A DNA stretch of 64,000 nucleotides from Altererythrobacter sp. ZODW24 (GTDB lineage: Bacteria; Pseudomonadota; Alphaproteobacteria; Sphingomonadales; Sphingomonadaceae), in contig NZ_CP031155.1 of the NCBI RefSeq assembly GCF_003344885.1, positions 372,001 through 436,000 of the forward strand, given 5' to 3'. Position 1 is the stretch's first letter. Each line of letters opens with the position of its first letter. Positions 27,192 to 36,630 of the stretch are shown here, piece after piece. The position numbers and the translations under genes are program-made. Under the pieces are notes generated by a model, which was not told the origin of the DNA, did not search any database, and saw only the letters and a program-made list of their open reading frames with translations.

Positions 27192-28906
27192 GCATTCTTC
27201 AGAGCGATGGCATCCATGCCCGATGCCGCGCCCAAGCGCCTTACCCGCGCCCATTCGATCAGACACAGAACCACGGCGATGCCGCCAATCGCGGTTGTCA
27301 GCAGGAACACGTCGAAATAGCCGCGATCCTCGATCACTTTGCCGAGTGCGCCACGCCCCAGCGTGCCCACCAGCAAAGTCAGCGAGCTCAGCAGCGCATA
27401 TTGAACCGCGCTGTAGCCCTTTGCCACGATGGAGGAGAGATAGGCGACGAAAGCCGCTCCCGCGATGCCGACAGCAAGGTTCTCGCCCGCAATCGCCATC
27501 ATCAGCTTTGCCAGCCGCGGATCGCCGCCCAGCTGCGTCACCAGCCATGAGAAACCGGTGTTATCCGCCACGGCCTGCATAATCGCTCCGCCCCGCGCGA
27601 GATCGGCGTAGAGCAAGTTAGTGGCCGCAGCGATCACGGCACCCAGCGTAAGGGTAAACATCCGCCCGATCAGCGTCAGCAGTGCCCCGCCCGCCGCAAG
27701 GCCGAGGATGAGCGCGCCGACACCGAAGAACTTGGAAGCAATGGCAACCTCATCCTTCGAATATTGCAGCTCGCCCAGATAGAACGGATAGGCGAAACTG
27801 CCCCAGATCGCGTCTGTAATCCGGTAAGTCAGCACCAGCGCAATCACGATAATCATCGCCCAGCCGAGCCGCCCGACCAGCTCCGTCAGAGGCAGCACCA
27901 AAGCGCGGTAGCCGTGGTCGATTACCCGCTCGAAACCGGTCGCAGGTGCTGCCGCTTCGGTGAGCACATGCATGCCCTTCTTGCGGCGGCTTTCCAGCCA
28001 TGCAGCGATGATCGAAGGGATGACCACCGTGGCGATCACTACCAATGGCCCCTGCGTACTGATGAATTGGACCGAATCAGGCCGCGATTCAGGGTCGCTA
28101 CCGAGCGAGCGAACCATAAAGACCACTACCGTGATCAGCGCCCAGCCCCACAGCAGAGCAACAGCTCCCAGCGCATAGGCGCGAACGCGTGGTTCGATCT
28201 GTCCGGCGTGGCGCAGTTCGGCCAAGTCGTCCGCGTCGTCTTCTATGCTTTCTGCCGTTTGCTGGGCATCAGGTGCCCAAAGGCCCGCGAAACCAACGAC
28301 CAACATAATGGCACCCATCGTGAAATAGACAGTCGGCCAGTCGGTGCGTTCTGCCAAGAACAGCGCAAATGCACCGCCGACGAGCGCCGCGATGCGGTAG
28401 CCCATCTGATAGACGGTTGAGAGCATGTCGATTGTCGCGACTTCATCGGCCACATCCACGCGCCATGCGTCGATCACCACGTCTTGCGTGGCGCTGGCAA
28501 ATGCTCCGATTCCTGCGAGCAAAGAGAACCAGCCAAGAGCGCCGACCGGATCAAGGGTTGAGAGAATAACAAGAATTGCGCCAAGCAGCACCTGCGCGGT
28601 CACGATCCACTGCTTGCGCTTACCGAGCTTCCTCAGAATCGGAAGGTCCACGCGGTCGAGCAGCGGCGACCACAGGAATTTAAACGCATAGGCAAGGCCG
28701 ATCAGCGAAAATACGCCCATCGTTTCAAGATCGACTTCGGCATCGGATAGCCACGCGTAAAGCGTGCCGAGCAGCAGTGCATAAGGTAGGCCCGCGGCAA
28801 AGCCAAACAGCGTCATATAGCCTGTCTTACGGTTGCCCAACGAGGCAATCAGCTTGCGCCAACCGGGCTTCTTAGGTGCCTGTTCTGCAGTTGCTTCGGT
28901 GCCCAT
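27188..28906 (-). CDS. ampG: AmpG-type muropeptide permease (MFS)
   Basis: AmpG imports GlcNAc-anhydromuropeptides released in peptidoglycan turnover into the cytoplasm. The 572-residue protein has about 14 membrane helices; the first contains GYMTLFGFAAGLPYALLLGT, and the family-typical AYAFKFLWSPLLDR and ATQDVVIDAWRVD follow. The ATG complementary to 28904-28906 has GGAAGGATCG upstream and starts MGTEATAEQ; a longer frame is unlikely. It converges on folC and is divergent from the Rieske gene with a 71-base gap. No ampR or ampD is adjacent. Confidence 0.9.
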   Translation of the reverse strand: MGTEATAEQAPKKPGWRKLIASLGNRKTGYMTLFGFAAGLPYALLLGTLYAWLSDAEVDLETMGVFSLIGLAYAFKFLWSPLLDRVDLPILRKLGKRKQWIVTAQVLLGAILVILSTLDPVGALGWFSLLAGIGAFASATQDVVIDAWRVDVADEVATIDMLSTVYQMGYRIAALVGGAFALFLAERTDWPTVYFTMGAIMLVVGFAGLWAPDAQQTAESIEDDADDLAELRHAGQIEPRVRAYALGAVALLWGWALITVVVFMVRSLGSDPESRPDSVQFISTQGPLVVIATVVIPSIIAAWLESRRKKGMHVLTEAAAPATGFERVIDHGYRALVLPLTELVGRLGWAMIIVIALVLTYRITDAIWGSFAYPFYLGELQYSKDEVAIASKFFGVGALILGLAAGGALLTLIGRMFTLTLGAVIAAATNLLYADLARGGAIMQAVADNTGFSWLVTQLGGDPRLAKLMMAIAGENLAVGIAGAAFVAYLSSIVAKGYSAVQYALLSSLTLLVGTLGRGALGKVIEDRGYFDVFLLTTAIGGIAVVLCLIEWARVRRLGAASGMDAIALKNA

Positions 28907-28977
28907 CTTGTGGCGATCCTTCCCCGTGAAACCAATTCGTGGCAAAGTAGCGTGATGCGTAACAATGGGAAGAGCGG

Positions 28978-30138
28978 ATGAACGAGGCTGGAACCGCAAT
29001 GCGGCGCTTATCCCCGACGGCGGGACAAATGGCGCTCGCCGAGGCGATTGCTGGCGAGGCAGTTCGCTCGGATGGCGAGGTCACGCATGTCCCTGCGTCC
29101 GTTTACACCGACCCGGCGCATTGGGGACGCGAGAAAGCGGGATTGTTCGACCGGTTGCCACAGGTCCTATGCCCATCCGCTCTGCTGCCCGATGCCGGAA
29201 TGGCCGTGCCACATGACGCGACAGGCCGTCCGCTGCTGATTACGCGTGATGCTGACGGCAAAGCGCATGTGTTCCACAATGTCTGCCGTCACCGCGGAAC
29301 GCGGCTGGTTGAGGGAGAGGAAAGCGTATGCGCCAAGCGGCTCGTCTGCCCCTATCATGCCTGGACTTACCGGCTCGATGGAAAGCTGCTGGCCCTGCCC
29401 CGCCCGGAGACCTTCCCTGGCCTTGATAAGAGCGATCACGGGTTGGTTGAGCTTCCAAGCGTTGAAGCGGGCGGCCTCATATGGTTTTCGCCGCACGAGG
29501 ACGCCGATTTTGCGCTCACAAAAACGCTTGGAGAGGATTTCGACGCATTCGGCATTGCGGAGCATCACCTGTTCGCACGCAAAACTCACGAAGTCGCCGG
29601 CAATTGGAAGCTTATCATGGATGCTTTCCTTGAAAGCTATCACGTCCAGCGCCTGCACTCGCAGACTATTGGCCCGATGTTCAAAGACGGAATCACAGCA
29701 GGCGACATGATCGGCCCGCATGCTCGCTCTGCCGTTGGCCGCGCAGAGGAACTGGGCGGTATTGATCTGGCGGACATGGTGCAAATGCGCTCGGTCGTGA
29801 CCTTCGCCTATCAGCTGCTGCCCGGCACGGTGATCATCGCCAGTCCCGACTACATCAACGTCATGACGCTGATGCCGCAATCGCAGAGCCGCACTCTGGT
29901 TGAGGATTTCATGCTAATTCCAGAGGCTCCGCAAACCGAAAAGGCCGAGCGCCACTGGCAGCGTAGCTGGGATCTCCTTGACGGCGGCGTTTTCGCTGCT
30001 GAGGATTTTCGCGCTGCAGAACTTGGCCAGCAGGGGTTAGAGAGCGGATCCATCGAACAGATTACGCTGGGCACCCTCGAAACTGGCATCCTCCGCTTCC
30101 ACGAAACCGTGCAAGATGCCCTGCGCTCAACTAACTAG
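28978..30138 (+). CDS. Rieske-type aromatic ring-hydroxylating oxygenase, alpha subunit
   Basis: The 386-residue protein is a Rieske non-haem iron oxygenase. The [2Fe-2S] ligands are C103-x-H105 ([10 protein letters not shown]) and C124-x2-H127 ([11 protein letters not shown]), and the mononuclear iron site is in [19 protein letters not shown] with the N/E-YH-x4-H pattern. No reductase or small beta subunit lies nearby, so electron donors must be elsewhere. Related single-gene enzymes act on carnitine, choline-like compounds or aromatics; I cannot choose between them. It has its own short promoter region shared with ampG. Confidence 0.85.
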   Translation: MNEAGTAMRRLSPTAGQMALAEAIAGEAVRSDGEVTHVPASVYTDPAHWGREKAGLFDRLPQVLCPSALLPDAGMAVPHDATGRPLLITRDADGKAHVFHNVCRHRGTRLVEGEESVCAKRLVCPYHAWTYRLDGKLLALPRPETFPGLDKSDHGLVELPSVEAGGLIWFSPHEDADFALTKTLGEDFDAFGIAEHHLFARKTHEVAGNWKLIMDAFLESYHVQRLHSQTIGPMFKDGITAGDMIGPHARSAVGRAEELGGIDLADMVQMRSVVTFAYQLLPGTVIIASPDYINVMTLMPQSQSRTLVEDFMLIPEAPQTEKAERHWQRSWDLLDGGVFAAEDFRAAELGQQGLESGSIEQITLGTLETGILRFHETVQDALRSTN

Positions 30139-30193
30139 GCGCGGAGTGAACTGACCGCTTCCGCTGTGCTGACGGTGTGTGTAGAGGCTGCTC

Positions 30194-30991
30194 ATGCCAA
30201 AATATGACCCCTTAGCTCCCGCCGGCTCCGCCGATGCCCGTCCCGAAGGCGAACGCATCGCCAAATTGCTTGCCCGGGCCGGTGTCGCAAGCCGCCGCGA
30301 GGTTGAACGGATGATCGACGCGGGGCGGGTTTCCATTGGAGGAGAAGTCCTCACAACCGCCGCCACCATCATACGAAATCTCGACGGGGTTACCGTGGAT
30401 GACAAGCCAGTTGGCCGCCCTGATGCCACCCGGTTATTTATTTTTCACAAGCCTGCTGGCTTGCTGACGGCAGAGCGTGATTTTTCGGGCCGTCAGACGA
30501 TTTATAACGCTCTCACCAATGCGCTTCCCAAGGGTACGCCGCGTCTGATGCCGGTTGGCCGCCTCGATTTGAATACCGAGGGGCTGCTGCTGATGACCAA
30601 CGATGGCGAGCTGAAGCGCGCCATGGAGCTGCCGTCGACTGGCATGCCGCGCAAATACCGCGCGCGGACATTCGGCGGGATCACTCAGGCACAGCTTGAG
30701 GAATTGATCCACGGCATCACAATCGAAGGTGTCCGTTACGGCCAGATCGACGCCAATCTCGAGCGTGGAACGGGAGCAAACCAATGGGTCGAGATGACTC
30801 TGACCGAAGGCAAGAACCGCGAAGTTCGCCGGGTTCTCGAGCATTTCGGCCTGGAAGTTTCCCGCCTGATGCGCCTTGAATACGGCCCGTTCAAATTGGG
30901 TGACTTAGCCCGCGGTTCTGCTGTCGAAGTGGCGCAAGTCGAAGTCGAGCGGATGCGCAAAGAGCTCGTCAAAAAGAATCCACGTAAATGA
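30194..30991 (+). CDS. rluB: RluB/RsuA-family rRNA pseudouridine synthase
   Basis: This enzyme isomerises uridine to pseudouridine in rRNA. The 265-residue product has an S4 RNA-binding domain (AKLLARAGVASRREVERMI) and the catalytic domain with PVGRLDLNTEGLLLMTNDG, whose Asp is the nucleophile, and EGKNREVRRVLEHFGL. RluB (23S) is more likely than RsuA (16S) in this group but this is not proven. The last bases overlap rsmD by ATGA, linking two rRNA-modification genes. Confidence 0.88.
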   Translation: MPKYDPLAPAGSADARPEGERIAKLLARAGVASRREVERMIDAGRVSIGGEVLTTAATIIRNLDGVTVDDKPVGRPDATRLFIFHKPAGLLTAERDFSGRQTIYNALTNALPKGTPRLMPVGRLDLNTEGLLLMTNDGELKRAMELPSTGMPRKYRARTFGGITQAQLEELIHGITIEGVRYGQIDANLERGTGANQWVEMTLTEGKNREVRRVLEHFGLEVSRLMRLEYGPFKLGDLARGSAVEVAQVEVERMRKELVKKNPRK

Positions 30992-31530
30992 GGATCATTG
31001 CTGGCGACTGGCGCGGCCGGAAACTGATCGCGCCCAAGGGTGACACAACGCGCCCCACTGCAGACAGAACCCGCGAGACTTTGTTCAATATGCTGAACAG
31101 CCGATTGGGCGCGTTTAACGACCTTGCTGTGGCCGACCTGTTCGCAGGATCGGGAGCACTCGGGCTTGAGGCGTTGTCGCGTGGTGCCGGATCATGCCTG
31201 TTCGTTGAAGACGACCGCGATGCTCTGAAAGCGCTAAAAACCAACGTCGCAGCGCTCGATACAAGTCGCCGCGCTACGGTTCAGGCGGGTTCTGTCATGT
31301 CACTTGGTCCTGCGAAGGTTCCGCATGATTTGATCCTGCTCGACCCGCCGTACTACACTGGCGCGGGTGTGGTTGCGCTCGACCGGATGACCCGACTCGG
31401 TTGGATCGGACCCGCGACGTGGATCGCGCTGGAAACTGCGTTCAATGAAGATGTTGAGTGCAAAGGGCTGAAAACCGAAACCGACCGCAAAGTCGGCAAG
31501 GCAAAGCTCACACTGCTCCGCCTAAGCTGA
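30988..31530 (+). CDS. rsmD: 16S rRNA (guanine-966-N2)-methyltransferase
   Basis: RsmD methylates G966 of 16S rRNA in the small subunit. The 180-residue Rossmann-fold enzyme has MRIIAGDWRGRKLIAPKGD at the N-terminus, the SAM motif ADLFAGSGALGLEALSRGA near residue 50 and the catalytic LLDPPYY near 116. It overlaps the pseudouridine synthase by 4 bases and its stop is 2 bases from the stop of the convergent GFA gene. Confidence 0.95.
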   Translation: MRIIAGDWRGRKLIAPKGDTTRPTADRTRETLFNMLNSRLGAFNDLAVADLFAGSGALGLEALSRGAGSCLFVEDDRDALKALKTNVAALDTSRRATVQAGSVMSLGPAKVPHDLILLDPPYYTGAGVVALDRMTRLGWIGPATWIALETAFNEDVECKGLKTETDRKVGKAKLTLLRLS

Positions 31531-31532
31531 AG

Positions 31533-31931
31533 CTAGTCCTGTGAAGGAAAGCGCTCGAATGCAGGCAACTCGTGCGCATTTTCCATCCAAGGAAGGCGCT
31601 CGGCGGTTTGAATATGCGCCTGTGCTGGATAGAGCTCTGGCTCATCCAGAGTGCCCGTTTGCACATCGACTAAACCCGGCAAATTTTCGCTGTTGGTGTA
31701 GAATAACCCCGTTCCGCATTGGATACAGAAATGCCGCCGCGCATGCTCGGAAGACGCAAAGACAGCGGGCTCACCGCTAATTGCCAATTGCTCGTTCGGC
31801 ATCATCGCCCAGCCCACCATCGGCGCGCCAGAACTGCGGCGGCAATCGGTGCAATGACACAGCGAGTGGTTGATTGGCTTGCCGGTAATTTCATACCGAA
31901 TAGCGCCGCATTGGCATCCGCCTGTCATCAT
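31533..31931 (-). CDS. GFA family (CENP-V/GFA zinc-binding) protein
   Basis: The 132-residue protein has the family cysteine pattern: GGCQCGAIRYEI, SLCHCTDCRRSSGAP and HFCIQCGTGLFY, binding structural and catalytic zinc in the glutathione-dependent formaldehyde-activating fold. Members are diverse and most have no proven reaction; a formaldehyde role is not implied. The start could be either of two adjacent ATGs. It converges on rsmD. Confidence 0.85.
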   Translation of the reverse strand: MMTGGCQCGAIRYEITGKPINHSLCHCTDCRRSSGAPMVGWAMMPNEQLAISGEPAVFASSEHARRHFCIQCGTGLFYTNSENLPGLVDVQTGTLDEPELYPAQAHIQTAERLPWMENAHELPAFERFPSQD

Positions 31932-32034
31932 TACTTTGCCCCATTTGTGGTTCGATCAGAGCGACAGAATGGACGCGGCGGCGCCATATGGCAATTGGCG
32001 CCGCCGCAATCCTCCCTCCAATTAGCCCACCACT

Positions 32035-32553
32035 TTAGCGGGGCTCAGCAGGATCTGCTGGTTCTTGCATAGGTTCGGGCATTGGTTCTGGATCCGCTGG
32101 TGGCGGCATGTCTTCAGGCGGCGGAGGCATGTCGTCAGTCGGCACTTCCTCCGGCGCAGGCTCCACAGGCGCACCGGAAAGCTGCGCATTAATCGCATCC
32201 CATGCGGCCATCCGCCCCGGCTCATCCATCGCGTCGAGATCGGCGCGGTTTTGATCGGATAAGCGCCAATAGACGTCTTGCTGCTCAGGCTGGAGTGTCC
32301 AATAATAAGCTTGGTAATTCCCAGGCCAACCATCGTACATGGCCTGCTGTTCAGCTGGCCAGCTGTCATATTGCAACTGCTGCTCTGGTGTCTTTTCGGC
32401 GACTGGCGCCACTTCAGTAGAGGGATCCTGTATTCCTTCAGGCATTGCTTGGCCTTCAGGCATCGTTTGGGGTTCCGGCATATCCTGCGCGGAAAGCGCT
32501 ATCGGGCTGGCAAACATCATGGAAAACAGGGCGACTCTGGTAATCTTACGCAT
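32035..32553 (-). CDS. Secreted protein with aromatic/Gln repeats and Pro-rich tail
   Basis: I do not recognise this 172-residue protein. It has a signal peptide (MRKITRVALFSMMFASPIAL, cleaved after LSA), a Met/Pro/Glu segment (PEPQTMPEGQAMPEG), a central 55-residue block of irregular repeats built on Tyr/Trp and Gln (YDSWP, YDGWP, YYWTL, YWRLS), and a Pro/Glu-rich tail. A strong AGGAG ribosome site precedes the ATG. The central block suggests a small helical repeat or cell-envelope interaction element; the tail looks disordered. It is divergent from uvrD. Confidence 0.75.
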   Translation of the reverse strand: MRKITRVALFSMMFASPIALSAQDMPEPQTMPEGQAMPEGIQDPSTEVAPVAEKTPEQQLQYDSWPAEQQAMYDGWPGNYQAYYWTLQPEQQDVYWRLSDQNRADLDAMDEPGRMAAWDAINAQLSGAPVEPAPEEVPTDDMPPPPEDMPPPADPEPMPEPMQEPADPAEPR

Positions 32554-32569
32554 AACTAACTCCTAAGGG

Positions 32570-32583
32570 TGGCCAATTGGCCA
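32570..32583. promoter_or_regulatory. 14-base perfect palindrome before the secreted repeat protein
   Basis: TGGCCAATTGGCCA reads the same on both strands and lies 16 bases upstream of the ATG of the minus-strand gene ending its promoter region. Further dyads follow (CGTCA/TGACG). A regulator binding site is possible but unproven. Confidence 0.45.
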
Positions 32584-32812
32584 TGGGGCGTCATGCGTGA
32601 CGAACTAGTCGGACCAGTCCCCGGGCCCGACAACACTGAATTGGGGTGTATAGCGTTGGAAAGCAAGGAGTTGAGCGCGCGCTCGTCTTGCAACAAAACC
32701 ATGTTACCGAGAGCTGTGCGAAAGCTGCGATAGACAGAAAATACAGCAACATTCGCCCATGTGAATGCTCTGCTCGCGTAGGTACTCACGGGGGCTTGCG
32801 GCATGAAGCCGC

Positions 32813-32827
32813 GTTCCCTAACTGTTC
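32813..32827 (+). promoter_or_regulatory. LexA (SOS) box upstream of uvrD
   Basis: GTTC-CCTAACT-GTTC matches the alphaproteobacterial LexA operator GTTC-N7-GTTC exactly, ending 9 bases before the uvrD ATG. The position would let LexA block transcription or initiation. Confidence 0.8.
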
Positions 32828-32836
32828 GCATGAGTC

Positions 32837-35158
32837 ATGAGTGATAATCCCCCCCTCCCCGCGCCATCCGGACGCACGCGATCCGATGACGAACCGCCAG
32901 CCTATGCGGCGATGTTGAATCAACCGCAGCGCGAAGCTGTGTTGACCACCGAAGGCCCAGTTTTGATGCTCGCGGGAGCAGGCACGGGCAAGACCGCAGC
33001 ACTCACAGCGCGCATGGCACATCTGATTGCGATGCGGCTTGCATGGCCCAGCGAAATTCTCTGCGTCACTTTCACCAACAAAGCGGCGCGTGAAATGCGC
33101 GAGCGCGTTGGAAAGCACATTGGCGAAGCGGTTGAAGGCATGCCGTGGCTGGGCACATTCCATTCGATCGGCGCGAAAATGCTGCGCCGCCATTCCGATC
33201 TGGTCGGGCTGAAGAGCAATTACACGATCATCGACACAGATGATCAATTGCGGCTGCTAAAACAGCTGATCCGTAATAATGAGATCGACGAGAAACGCTG
33301 GCCGCCGAAGCAGCTTGCCGGATTGCTGGACCGCTGGAAAAACCGCGGCCTCAACCCCGGCGATTTGGACGCGGCGGAGAACGAAGCCTACGCCAATGGC
33401 CGCGGACAGGAGATGTATCAGCTGTATCAAGATCGGTTGAAGGCGCTCAATGCCTGCGATTTCGGCGATCTGCTGCTACATATGCTCAACATCTTCCGCA
33501 CCCATACCGAAGTGCTGGAGCAATATCAGAACCGCTTCAAATATATCCTCGTGGACGAATATCAGGACACCAACCAGGTCCAGTATCTGTGGCTTCGCTT
33601 GCTCGCTCAGGTCCGCAAGAACATCTGCGTTGTGGGTGACGATGACCAATCGATCTACTCATGGCGCGGCGCAGAGGTTGCCAATATTCTGCGCTTTGAC
33701 CGGGATTTTCCGGGCGCGAAGGTGGTCAAGCTGGAGCAGAATTATCGCTCTACGCCCGATATCCTTGCCGCAGCGTCAGGCCTGATCAACGCCAACAGCC
33801 AGCGCCTCGGAAAGACGCTGTGGACCGAAGTTAATGGCGGCGACAAAGTGCGCATTATCGGTGTTTGGGATGGGCCGGAGGAAGCCCGCCGCGTGGCCGA
33901 AGAGATTGAGCGGATTGAACGCGAGGGCGCCTCACTCAACGAAGTCGCGATCCTTGTCCGCGCACAATATCAAACACGCGAGTTCGAGGACCGTTTCATC
34001 CAGATTGGTCTCAACTACCGCATCGTCGGGGGCTTCCGTTTCTATGAACGCGCCGAAATCCGCGATGCCCTCGCCTATTTGCGCGTGATTTCCCAGCCTG
34101 CCGACGATCTCGCGTTCGAGCGCATTTACAATCAGCCCAAGCGCGGGCTTGGCGCAAAGACGCTCGAATCCATGCACCGCCATGCGCGCGCAACGAATAT
34201 GCCGCTCGCTGCTGCATCGCTTGATCTCGCGGATAGTGACGAGCTGCCAAAGCGTGCAAGTGGCACTATCGGCGATCTAATGCGGCAGTTCCTGAAATGG
34301 CGCGAAATGGCTGAAGCCGTGACGCCATCGGAACTCATCCGCACAGTGCTCGACGAGAGTGGTTATACAGAAATGCTCGAGAAGGAGCGCAGCACCGAGG
34401 CGGCCGGCCGGCTTGAGAACTTGTCCGAGCTGTCCCGCGCGATGGAAGAATACGAAACGCTCGGTGACTTCCTCGAACATGTCGCACTGGTGATGGATAA
34501 CGAAGGCTCCTCGGAAGAGGAAAAAATCACTATCATGACTATCCATGCCGCCAAGGGCCTCGAATTCGACAATGTTTTTCTGGTTGGTTGGGAAGAAGGC
34601 GTATTCCCGAGCCAGCGCTCTCTGGACGAAGGCGGATTGGCGAGCCTCGAAGAGGAGCGCCGTCTAGCATACGTCGCGATCACTCGCGCGAAACGCAAAT
34701 GCACGATCCTGCACGCTGCGAACCGGCGAATTTATGGCCAGTGGACGAGCTCGATCCCGTCGCGCTTTGTCGAAGAACTTCCTGACGAGCATATCGAAAA
34801 GGAAAGCACCATGTCGGGCGGGGAGTCGCTCTGGCGCGCCAATTGGTCGGAAAATGAAGACCCATTCGCCCATGTGACGCGGTCAACGCCGGAACGCGGC
34901 AAACAACGCGGCCCCGGTTGGCAGCGCGCGCTATCTACAGGCTATGAAACGAGGCAGAAACGTATCGCGGAACCGGGCCGCAGCGCAGCCAGCTTCGCCG
35001 CGAAACCACGCAGCGACATCGCCCTGGGCGCGCGCGTCTTCCATGACAAATTCGGTTATGGAACGGTAATCAGCCAAGAAGGCAACAAGCTGGAAATCAA
35101 CTTCGAAAACACCGGCACGAAGCGCGTTATTGATAGTTTTGTGGAGGCGGCGACCTAG
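32837..35158 (+). CDS. uvrD: UvrD/PcrA-type ATP-dependent DNA helicase
   Basis: UvrD is a superfamily 1 3'-5' helicase acting in excision and mismatch repair and clearing proteins from DNA. The 773-residue product has the Q motif (LNQPQREAVLTTEGP), Walker A (LAGAGTGKTAAL, about 45-56), VDEYQDTN, GDDDQSIYSWRGAE, QNYRST, the TIMTIHAAKGLEFDNVF motif V and a C-terminal Tudor-like segment (VFHDKFGYGTVISQEGNKL). Length is a little over the family mean. A LexA box precedes the start, so SOS induction is likely. Confidence 0.95.
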   Translation: MSDNPPLPAPSGRTRSDDEPPAYAAMLNQPQREAVLTTEGPVLMLAGAGTGKTAALTARMAHLIAMRLAWPSEILCVTFTNKAAREMRERVGKHIGEAVEGMPWLGTFHSIGAKMLRRHSDLVGLKSNYTIIDTDDQLRLLKQLIRNNEIDEKRWPPKQLAGLLDRWKNRGLNPGDLDAAENEAYANGRGQEMYQLYQDRLKALNACDFGDLLLHMLNIFRTHTEVLEQYQNRFKYILVDEYQDTNQVQYLWLRLLAQVRKNICVVGDDDQSIYSWRGAEVANILRFDRDFPGAKVVKLEQNYRSTPDILAAASGLINANSQRLGKTLWTEVNGGDKVRIIGVWDGPEEARRVAEEIERIEREGASLNEVAILVRAQYQTREFEDRFIQIGLNYRIVGGFRFYERAEIRDALAYLRVISQPADDLAFERIYNQPKRGLGAKTLESMHRHARATNMPLAAASLDLADSDELPKRASGTIGDLMRQFLKWREMAEAVTPSELIRTVLDESGYTEMLEKERSTEAAGRLENLSELSRAMEEYETLGDFLEHVALVMDNEGSSEEEKITIMTIHAAKGLEFDNVFLVGWEEGVFPSQRSLDEGGLASLEEERRLAYVAITRAKRKCTILHAANRRIYGQWTSSIPSRFVEELPDEHIEKESTMSGGESLWRANWSENEDPFAHVTRSTPERGKQRGPGWQRALSTGYETRQKRIAEPGRSAASFAAKPRSDIALGARVFHDKFGYGTVISQEGNKLEINFENTGTKRVIDSFVEAAT

Positions 35159-35179
35159 CCGCACCCGACCTAGCCGCAC
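35151..35179. repeat. 14-base tandem duplication at the uvrD stop codon
   Basis: CGACCTAGCCGCAC occurs at 35151-35164 and again at 35166-35179, with one base between. The first copy contains the uvrD TAG stop, so the second copy lies just behind it. This is a small local duplication, not a known element. Confidence 0.8.
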
Positions 35180-35196
35180 TCTCCGGCGCCACCAGA

Positions 35197-36630
35197 TTAC
35201 GTGGCTGAAACGTCCAGGAAGCCCGGGACTGGGCCATTCCATTCACCGTCATCCTTGGATGCAGGCTTTGGAGCGGCAGCTTTTTCAGGCTTTTCGGCCT
35301 TCACGGCTTCCTGCTTTGGTTCGGCACGTTCGGGCTCTTGCTTTGCAGGTGCGGCCTCACGCTGCTCGGAAGCAACTTCTGTTGGCTTTTCCTTGCGGGT
35401 CCTGTCGCGCTTTGGGCGCTCGGACTTCGGCTTGTCCGATTTTGGCTTCTCGGTCTTTGCCGCCTCTGCCTTGTCGTCTTTAGGCTTACGCCCTTTGGGC
35501 TCCGCGCGTGTGCCGCTGTCCATCGAGTAGACGGGGATCACCATTCCGGTCAGCTTCTCGACATTGTCGATCGCTTCGGCATCGGCGGGCGTCACGAATG
35601 TGAACGCCTTACCCTTCGCACCAGCGCGGCCTGTGCGGCCGATGCGGTGGACGTAATCATCGGGATGCCAAGGCGTGTCGTAATTGAACACGTGACTCAC
35701 GCCCTTGATGTCCAGACCGCGTGCAGCGACGTCAGAAGCAACAAGGATGTTGATCACGCCGTCCTTGAAGCGCTGCAGTTCTGCGTTGCGGGTGTTCTGG
35801 TCGATATCGCCATGAATTTCGCCAGCCTTGAAACCGTCGCGGTTAAGCGCCTTGGCAAGGTCGCGCACGGTGGTTTTGCGGTTGGAGAAAACAATTGCGG
35901 TGGTCACATCTTCTTCACGCAGCAGCGAACGCAAAACGTCCTGCTTCTTGCGCGGCGCGACCATCACTTTGTTCTGCTGGATGTTGTCGTTAGTCGATGC
36001 AGCACGCGACACTTCGATCCGCTTGGGATTATCGAGAAACTTCTTCGCCAGCCGCTCGATCGCAGGCGGCATCGTTGCGGAAAACAGCATCGTCTGGCGC
36101 GTAGTTGGCAATTTGTCGCAGATGAATTCGATGTCGGGAATGAACCCCATGTCGAGCATGCGGTCAGCTTCATCGATGACCAGCAGCTCGCAGCCCGTCA
36201 GCAGGATTTTCCCGCGTTCGAACAGATCCATCAGGCGGCCCGGCGTCGCGATCAGGACGTCAACGCCCTTCTCCAGCGCTTTAACCTGCTCGCCCATCTG
36301 CACGCCGCCAATAAGCAGCGCCATCTTAAGGTCGTGATTGACGCCGTACTTCTCGAAATTCTCGGCAACCTGCGCAGCGAGTTCGCGCGTCGGTTCGAGG
36401 ATCAGGGAGCGAGGCATACGTGCCCGGCGCCGGCCGTGGCTGAGCACGTCGATCATTGGCAGCACGAAGCTGGCGGTTTTGCCCGTACCCGTCTGAGCGA
36501 TGCCAAGGACATCTTTCATCATCAGGAAGGGCGGGATCGCCTCGGCCTGGATAGGTGTAGGTTCGGTGTATCCTGCGGCATCTACTGCCTGCAGCAATTC
36601 GTCGGAAAGGCCGAGATCGGCAAATTTCAT
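35197..36630 (-). CDS. DEAD-box RNA helicase with charged C-terminal tail
   Basis: This RNA helicase of the RhlE/DeaD group probably remodels rRNA or mRNA. The 477-residue product has motif Q (FADLGLSDELLQAVDAAGYTEPT), Walker A AQTGTGKT (45-52), PTRELA, the VIDEADRMLD box, SAT in LFSATMPP, and HRIGRTGRAGAKGKAF. After about residue 370 it becomes a long Lys/Glu/Pro/Ala-rich tail (AEAAKTEKPKSDKPKSE), common in RhlE-like enzymes and probably RNA binding. I start at the ATG complementary to 36628-36630 (MKFADLGL); upstream in-frame codons are not plausible. Confidence 0.92.
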   Translation of the reverse strand: MKFADLGLSDELLQAVDAAGYTEPTPIQAEAIPPFLMMKDVLGIAQTGTGKTASFVLPMIDVLSHGRRRARMPRSLILEPTRELAAQVAENFEKYGVNHDLKMALLIGGVQMGEQVKALEKGVDVLIATPGRLMDLFERGKILLTGCELLVIDEADRMLDMGFIPDIEFICDKLPTTRQTMLFSATMPPAIERLAKKFLDNPKRIEVSRAASTNDNIQQNKVMVAPRKKQDVLRSLLREEDVTTAIVFSNRKTTVRDLAKALNRDGFKAGEIHGDIDQNTRNAELQRFKDGVINILVASDVAARGLDIKGVSHVFNYDTPWHPDDYVHRIGRTGRAGAKGKAFTFVTPADAEAIDNVEKLTGMVIPVYSMDSGTRAEPKGRKPKDDKAEAAKTEKPKSDKPKSERPKRDRTRKEKPTEVASEQREAAPAKQEPERAEPKQEAVKAEKPEKAAAPKPASKDDGEWNGPVPGFLDVSAT

